A DNA stretch of 5,775 bases, taken from assembly GCA_003554375.1 (NCBI GenBank), contig PWGF01000536.1:1-5775 (forward strand), in the 5' to 3' direction. Shown in pieces: positions 1-3,825 of the stretch. Below the pieces are notes generated by a model that searched no databases, had not been told where the DNA came from, and saw only the letters and a program-made list of their open reading frames with translations. The position numbers were made by a program, and so were the translations under genes. Numbering within the stretch: position 1 is the stretch's first letter; every line of letters starts with the position of its first letter. Source of the DNA: Spirochaetaceae bacterium (lineage in GTDB: Bacteria > Spirochaetota > Spirochaetia > DSM-27196 > SKKC01).

Positions 1-880
1 CCCGGCTGACGGCGCACGAGAGCTTTTTCCGCTCACCGAACATGGGCTCCCGCCAGTTAAAGTGCTCGTTCCAGACCAACAGGAGATCGTTCGACTGGGG
101 GATGCGCCGTATCACGCCGGGCGCAATCGGAGACTCTACGCCAAGGGAGCGCGGCGACGACCACGTGACCCCGGCGTCGTATGAGATCGAGCGGAAGAGA
201 GTTCCCATCGCTGTTCGCATAACGGCAAGGACCGAGCCGTCGGCCGGCTCCGCGACCGAGGTTTCCCAGCAACCTGACTCCGAAGCCTGATCCACTGCGG
301 GAAGCTCGATCGGATCGCTGAAGTCCCAGGTTGCCCCGAGATCGTCGGAGCGCGCAATCAGGGTCTTGCGGAGTTTCGCGTACCACGAGTCACCACGGTG
401 CAGCGGGGCTAGCAGACGGCCCTTGGAGAGTACAGCGAAACGATCGTTGGTGCCGGTAATATAGCCGTCGTTGGTTAGGTTTCGGAACTGATGCCACGTC
501 GCTCCATTGTCCCATGAGCGGCAGAAGACGCGGAAGCCATAATCTGCGGACTCGCGGCGACTGTAAAGAAGGCCGAGAGTTCCATCCGGAAGCCGGGCAA
601 GAGCAGGAGACATGACGTTGAGGCCGGCAGAGTTCTCGACAAGCACGGTTTCGTCTTCCCACGTCCGGCCGCCGTCGCTGGAACGCATGCCCATGATACA
701 AGCGTCGTGATTGTCACTCTCGAGTATGCCGGAGACTCGTTGTCCGCTTCTCCGGTGGCCGGCGAATCGAGACCAGGCGAGGAGAAGCGTTCCGTCACCC
801 AGGCCGACAATTGAGGCTTCCGAGTGACGCGGGTACGCCGCCGAGGCGGGCACGAGGGTTTGGATACGCAGGTGGTCCAT
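1..880 (-). CDS. BNR/Asp-box sialidase-superfamily protein, 3' end outside the window
   Basis: The minus strand is open from an ATG at 880 to the left edge (293 codons), with a good ribosome binding site upstream, so this is the N-terminal part of a longer protein. Four Asp boxes (S-x-D-x-G-x-T-W) are visible: residues 68-74 (SDGGRTW), 122-129 (SWDNGATW), 178-185 (SDDLGATW) and 233-240 (SYDAGVTW). Their spacing of 54-56 residues is that expected for successive blades of a beta-propeller. Other segments fit the BNR_2 / exo-alpha-sialidase superfamily: R18 followed by SEASIV and DGTLLLAWSRF, NDR at 145-147, the E207..E211-P-A-D-G..R222 segment, and RRIP..DLLLVWNE near 258-271. Family members hydrolyse terminal sialic acid or related glycan ends; many are uncharacterised, so the substrate is unknown. 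No signal peptide or membrane helix is seen at the N-terminus, suggesting a cytoplasmic enzyme unless the start is misplaced. Superfamily is confident, activity is not. Confidence 0.9.
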   Translation of the reverse strand, partial: MDHLRIQTLVPASAAYPRHSEASIVGLGDGTLLLAWSRFAGHRRSGQRVSGILESDNHDACIMGMRSSDGGRTWEDETVLVENSAGLNVMSPALARLPDGTLGLLYSRRESADYGFRVFCRSWDNGATWHQFRNLTNDGYITGTNDRFAVLSKGRLLAPLHRGDSWYAKLRKTLIARSDDLGATWDFSDPIELPAVDQASESGCWETSVAEPADGSVLAVMRTAMGTLFRSISYDAGVTWSSPRSLGVESPIAPGVIRRIPQSNDLLLVWNEHFNWREPMFGERKKLSCAVSR

Positions 881-886
881 GTCCTA

Positions 887-894
887 CTCTCCTT
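887..894 (-). promoter_or_regulatory. Ribosome binding site of the sialidase-like gene
   Basis: On the minus strand the sequence AAGGAGAG lies 6 bases before the ATG at 880. It is a near-ideal Shine-Dalgarno sequence at normal spacing, and it fixes the start of the sialidase-like gene. Confidence 0.8.
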
Positions 895-948
895 GACAAA
901 TACGCCAAAAACACCGCTAGATCAACATAGGAGCGAGGCTATCATCTC

Positions 949-1788
949 ATGCCTATAGTGCAATCTGTCGTAAGGAAGTGTCGATTGTTCCGGTTGCCGC
1001 GGCCCCGGATCCCGAAAAGCGCCCGATCTGCAGCGGAAGCTCCGGCGGTCCAACAGTCCGGCGGCTCCCGTCGTATCGGTTCGGCGGTCCTGGGGATCTT
1101 GGCCGCAGCCGTCCTCCTGTTTGTGGGGAGCGCTGTTTCGGCTCAGGAGCTGGAGCTTGAGACTGCCTCGGATCTTTTGCGGCGCGTGTCGCAAGAGTAT
1201 GGCGGCTTCGAGGATTACACCGCCTCTATCGTAATGACGACCGAAAACGGCCGGATGGAGGGGATGTTCTCCCATCGCAAGCCGAGCGACATGCTCATCG
1301 ACTTCACTGATCCGGAAGACCAGTTCATCCTGAGTGATGGCGAATACCTACGGATATACGTTCCGCGGCTCAACACAACCCTGACTCAGCGGTTGCAGCA
1401 ACAAACGGACGCGGCGCCTGCCGGGTTCGCAACTGAGGAAGGGTTGAGCCTGCTTCGGAGGAATTACTCCGTGGCTTTTCAGAGTCAACCGGAGTTTACC
1501 AACGTGAACGGGAGCGATGCGCCCGGGGAGGCGGTCGGCCCGGATACGGATGTGGTACACTTACTGTTCGATACCTCTAGGCCGCGGGACGGATTTCGGC
1601 AGCTTGTCTTGGCTATAGATGAGGATTATCGGATTCGGCGTATCGTGGGAACCACGGAGGATTACGAGAGCGTGCAGATCGACTTCATGGACGTGGAGCC
1701 CAATCAAGGGCTCTCGGATAGCCGGTTTGAGTACGAATCGCCTCCGGACGCCAGTACGTACGAGGATTTCTTGTTCGATGCCGACTAA
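949..1788 (+). CDS. lolA: LolA-like outer membrane lipoprotein carrier protein
   Basis: This 279-residue protein is probably the periplasmic chaperone that takes lipoproteins from the inner membrane to the outer membrane. A hydrophobic segment at residues 46-60 (AVLGILAAAVLLFVG) is followed by SAVSA-QE, a good signal peptidase I site after A65. The mature part (about 214 residues, a usual LolA length) has the family pattern: ASIVMTTENGRMEGMF (92-107), then RKPSDMLIDF (110-119), P122, FILSDGEYLRIYVPRL (126-141), and a late strand block VHLLFD..FRQLVLAIDEDYRIRRI (203-232). There is no lipobox, so it is not itself a lipoprotein. The N-terminal region before the hydrophobic core is unusually long and Arg-rich. 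Candidate ribosome sites for the ATG are AGGAG at 929-933 (15-base spacing) or GAGG at 935-938 (10 bases). A TTG at 985, 6 bases after AAGGAAG (972-978), is an alternative start that keeps the signal peptide. It is divergent from the sialidase-like gene and upstream of rodZ. Confidence 0.88.
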   Translation: MPIVQSVVRKCRLFRLPRPRIPKSARSAAEAPAVQQSGGSRRIGSAVLGILAAAVLLFVGSAVSAQELELETASDLLRRVSQEYGGFEDYTASIVMTTENGRMEGMFSHRKPSDMLIDFTDPEDQFILSDGEYLRIYVPRLNTTLTQRLQQQTDAAPAGFATEEGLSLLRRNYSVAFQSQPEFTNVNGSDAPGEAVGPDTDVVHLLFDTSRPRDGFRQLVLAIDEDYRIRRIVGTTEDYESVQIDFMDVEPNQGLSDSRFEYESPPDASTYEDFLFDAD

Positions 1789-2052
1789 TTGCGGCGCAAG
1801 CGTGGGCCGGTATGGCGCAGCTTCGCGGCTGGGCAGCTCGAATCTGTTTAGATGGCTTCTGCCGAAGCAGCTCCGGCGCTGGGGAACGATGCACGGGCGG
1901 AAGAGGGCGTAACGCAGCAATACAGGAAGTGACGCCCGGTGTCGCCGGCTATTGGCTCGGCGTATGGCCGTTGTCTGCGGGGTGCTCGCGGCGAGGCCGG
2001 TAGCCGCGCAGGCGGCGAAGGTCTGTCCTAGCAACTCTTCGCGCTAAAGGAA

Positions 2053-2072
2053 GCAGCAATACCTGCCGAAGC
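2053..2072 (+). repeat. Pair of 10-base direct repeats, second copies abutting
   Basis: GCAGCAATAC occurs at 1914-1923 and again at 2053-2062. CTGCCGAAGC occurs at 1859-1868 and again at 2063-2072. The downstream copies lie directly against each other just before the rodZ ribosome binding site. The matches are exact 10-mers and do not extend. Function is unknown; they may be traces of a local duplication and rearrangement, or coincidence. Confidence 0.4.
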
Positions 2073-2073
2073 C

Positions 2074-2078
2074 GAGGG
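2074..2078 (+). promoter_or_regulatory. Ribosome binding site of rodZ
   Basis: GAGGG sits 5 bases before the ATG at 2084. The in-frame stop at 2045-2047 leaves no upstream ATG, GTG or TTG in this frame, so this site and ATG define the start. Confidence 0.6.
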
Positions 2079-2083
2079 TTAAG

Positions 2084-3607
2084 ATGGAATCGATCGGAGA
2101 GAAGCTGCGCGCATCAAGAGCGGAGAAGGGATACACGCTCGAGCAAGTCGCGCGTGATACGCATATTGCAAAGCGCTATATCGTGGCGATGGAGGAGGAG
2201 GAGTTCTCGCTCTTCCCCGGCGAGCCGTACCTGATCGGCTTCCTTCGGAACTACTCAGCCTACCTCGGACTCAACCCGCAGGAGATCGTCTCGCTCTATA
2301 AGAACTTGCAGCTTCAGGAGCAGCCGGCACCTATGAACGAGCTTCTGGACCAGCGGTCGAGCTCAGGGCGGCGTGGGTTGACGATCGTTCTCGTGGCTGT
2401 GGTGGTTATCGCGCTCGTGCTCGGCGTTCTCTACTTTGCAACCGATATCTTTGAGCCAAGCGGTTTGGGGAGCGAGGAGGTCGACGTTGCCGCCGACGAC
2501 GGCGAAACGGAGGCTCAGGATCCCGCGATCGGGGAGAATCGCGATGCAGGCGCCGAAGCGGCGGAGAACCAAGAGGCCGCTCCGAACGGTGACGGCGATC
2601 GCGTCGATTCAGATTCGGGTTCGCAAGTAGCCTTGGAGGATACGGAGGAGGCCCCTGACGGTGAGCCGTCTCTCCGGCAGGAGCAAGAAACACGATCGGA
2701 CCGTGAGGCGGAGCACACCAGCATGGCAGGTGTCGAAGAGGCGCCTGTTCCGTACGCCGACGCTTCGGACGGCGGGCTGGTAATGGTGGACGAGCTTCTG
2801 GAACGGGAGCTATTTCGCGGAGAGCGGATAAGCGTACCGTTGGAGATAGCTGACTCTCTGAACGACCGATCCGACGCTGCCGGTCTAGGGGGGCACGCGG
2901 ATGCCGGCGGAGACAGACGTGCGACCATCGAGCTCATCGACGTTAGTGACGCTGCCGAGCTTCGCCTCTCGTTCGGGGATACGCATCTCGATGAGGCACG
3001 GATCGACCCGGGACAGGTTGAACCGGTCGATCTCACCGGGGACGGAGCGCCTGACATACGCGTGGCCGTCCACAGTCTGGATCCCGAAAGCTCGCCGCCG
3101 AGCGCCGGACTTCGGTTGAAGCGAGCAGTGCAGCAGGGATCCGTTGCCGCGTGGCTCGGCTCCGAAGACATGGAAGGCTCGCAGCGGAATGACACGGCGG
3201 AAAGCCGGACCGACATCGACCGGGAAACCGACGTGGTGGCCGACCGTGAACTTCCGTCTCAAGGTGGAACGACGGAAGACGCGCGACGGCGCGATCGGCG
3301 CGAGATCGCGGCAGCGTCTCGGGGCCCCCTGCAGGTTGATCTGGCGTTTTCCGGACCGGTCCTGCTGCGCTATTCGGCGGACGGCGGAGAGACCGAGCAG
3401 TCGCGGTTCGATGACGGCGATGAGCTCCAGCTGGAAGCGGAAGAGTGGATTCGCCTGGGCGCGTCGAATGCCGGACACGTGCGGATCCGGGTATCGGATG
3501 AGGAGCTGGAGCTCGGTCCTGCCGGGACGGTTCGCAATGAGCTTTTGGTACGTGAGCGGTCTGAGGACGCGACCCAAGAGTCGATCTACGCGCTGCCTCT
3601 CTACTAA
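2084..3607 (+). CDS. rodZ: RodZ-like helix-turn-helix transmembrane protein
   Basis: This 507-residue protein matches RodZ, the bitopic membrane protein that links the MreB cytoskeleton to the cell-wall elongation machinery. Residues 3-75 form the HTH_25 domain, with IGEKLRASRAEKG, THIAKRYIVAMEE and FLRNYSAYLGLNPQEI; in characterised RodZ proteins this domain binds MreB through aromatic residues. R96-R97 precede a single transmembrane helix at about 99-119, giving an N-inside topology. Then come an acidic low-complexity linker (about 120-228), a beta-rich segment (about 230-346) with VDLTGDGAPDIRV at 315-327, a charged linker (about 355-412), and a C-terminal domain (about 413-490) that fits the RodZ DUF4115 pattern: LQVDLAFSGPVLLRYS, LQLEAEEWIRLGASNAGHVRIRV, then ELELGPAG. 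E. coli RodZ is about 340 residues, so this one is longer, and the beta-rich segment is the extra part. The gene follows lolA by 295 bases and ends shortly before a strong hairpin. An HTH membrane regulator is a less likely reading. Confidence 0.88.
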   Translation: MESIGEKLRASRAEKGYTLEQVARDTHIAKRYIVAMEEEEFSLFPGEPYLIGFLRNYSAYLGLNPQEIVSLYKNLQLQEQPAPMNELLDQRSSSGRRGLTIVLVAVVVIALVLGVLYFATDIFEPSGLGSEEVDVAADDGETEAQDPAIGENRDAGAEAAENQEAAPNGDGDRVDSDSGSQVALEDTEEAPDGEPSLRQEQETRSDREAEHTSMAGVEEAPVPYADASDGGLVMVDELLERELFRGERISVPLEIADSLNDRSDAAGLGGHADAGGDRRATIELIDVSDAAELRLSFGDTHLDEARIDPGQVEPVDLTGDGAPDIRVAVHSLDPESSPPSAGLRLKRAVQQGSVAAWLGSEDMEGSQRNDTAESRTDIDRETDVVADRELPSQGGTTEDARRRDRREIAAASRGPLQVDLAFSGPVLLRYSADGGETEQSRFDDGDELQLEAEEWIRLGASNAGHVRIRVSDEELELGPAGTVRNELLVRERSEDATQESIYALPLY

Positions 3608-3624
3608 CCGGAACCCGAACCGAA

Positions 3625-3676
3625 GTCCGGCGTTCGGCGAGCCGAACACGAGTGGCTCGCGAATCGAACGCCGGAC
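3625..3676 (+). terminator. Strong nested hairpin after rodZ, possible terminator without T-tract
   Basis: Starting 17 bases after the rodZ stop, GTCCGGCGTTCG (3625-3636) pairs perfectly with CGAACGCCGGAC (3665-3676). Directly inside, GCGAGCC (3637-3643) pairs with GGCTCGC (3654-3660), leaving a 10-base loop and a GAAT bulge on the 3' side: 19 perfect base pairs in total. Neither strand has a T-run after the stem, so it is not a classical intrinsic terminator. It may stabilise the rodZ mRNA 3' end, act with Rho, or be a palindromic repeat element. A competing inverted repeat, GTTCGGC-GA-GCCGAAC, lies at 3632-3647. Confidence 0.55.
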
Positions 3677-3693
3677 GACCGAATCTCGAGCGG

Positions 3694-3727
3694 CCGCCGG
3701 CATGCGCCCGGCAGGGGCCGCCGGCGG
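3694..3727 (+). repeat. Second GC-rich inverted repeat in the rodZ-helicase spacer
   Basis: CCGCCGGC (3694-3701) is the reverse complement of GCCGGCGG (3720-3727), an 8 bp stem with an 18-base loop. A smaller alternative stem GCCGG/CCGGC (3696-3700 with 3708-3712) competes with it. GGCCGCCGGC is also directly repeated at 3692-3701 and 3716-3725. No T-tract follows. GC-rich composition makes such stems more likely by chance than the first hairpin. Confidence 0.4.
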
Positions 3728-3789
3728 ATTCCAACCGACGAAGGCTGCCCGGCCGCGGCAACTCCACGTCGTCCTGCCCTGACAGCCTG

Positions 3790-3818
3790 TTGTACTGAAT
3801 CCCCGAATGGCGTGTAAA
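3790..3818 (+). promoter_or_regulatory. Weak candidate promoter for the helicase gene
   Basis: TTGTAC (3790-3795) and TGTAAA (3813-3818) are separated by 17 bases and resemble -35 and -10 boxes (3 of 6 and 4 of 6 matches). A transcript from here would begin at or within a base or two of the ATG at 3826, which would fit the absence of a Shine-Dalgarno sequence. The matches are weak and this is speculative. Confidence 0.2.
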
Positions 3819-3825
3819 CTGCGGC

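Larger units (their letters stand above)
1789..2083 (+). other. Spacer between lolA and rodZ, no intact gene supported
   Basis: These 295 bases hold no ORF I can support as a gene. There is a weak hairpin at 1815-1834 (GCGCAGC / GCTGGGC with one mismatch and a TTCGCG loop) without a T-tract. Two short readings stand out: 1852-1932 (26 residues, starts MASAEAAPAL) and 1964-2047 (27 residues, MAVVCGVLAARPVAAQAAK). The second looks like the hydrophobic core and A-x-A-type cleavage region of a signal peptide but stops soon after. The frame is open back to 1913, so RRLLARR can precede it. These could be the remains of a small secreted-protein gene broken by frameshift, or chance in GC-rich DNA. 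Two 10-base direct repeats also occur. I see no clear promoter for rodZ. Confidence 0.5.
3608..3825 (+). other. Spacer between rodZ and the helicase gene, hairpin-rich
   Basis: These 218 bases contain no supported gene. They hold a strong nested hairpin at 3625-3676 and a second GC-rich hairpin at 3694-3727 (both listed separately), then a less structured stretch leading to the helicase ATG. The short reading at 3702-3782 begins inside the second hairpin, lacks a ribosome site and is not credible as a gene. Confidence 0.6.

Noticed and set aside
57..810. Several short minus- and plus-strand ORFs in the first 810 bases
   Set aside because: They are out of frame with the continuous sialidase-like reading, which carries the Asp boxes and explains the region.
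893..922. TTGACA followed by CTAGAT as a lolA promoter
   Set aside because: The -35 match is perfect, but no acceptable -10 box lies at 16-18 bases; CTAGAT matches only 2 of 6 positions.
895..926. Minus-strand TTGATC-17-TATTTG as a promoter of the sialidase-like gene
   Set aside because: Spacing is right but the -10 match is only 3 of 6, and the RNA would start within the Shine-Dalgarno sequence.
1066..1086. Twin-arginine signal in the lolA leader (SRRIGSA)
   Set aside because: The RR is present, but the F-L-K part of the motif is missing and the hydrophobic core is strong, so Sec export is more likely.
3144..3782. Plus-strand ORF of 212 codons overlapping the end of rodZ
   Set aside because: It is rich in Arg, Ser and Pro, lacks a ribosome site and overlaps the conserved C-terminal domain of rodZ in another frame.
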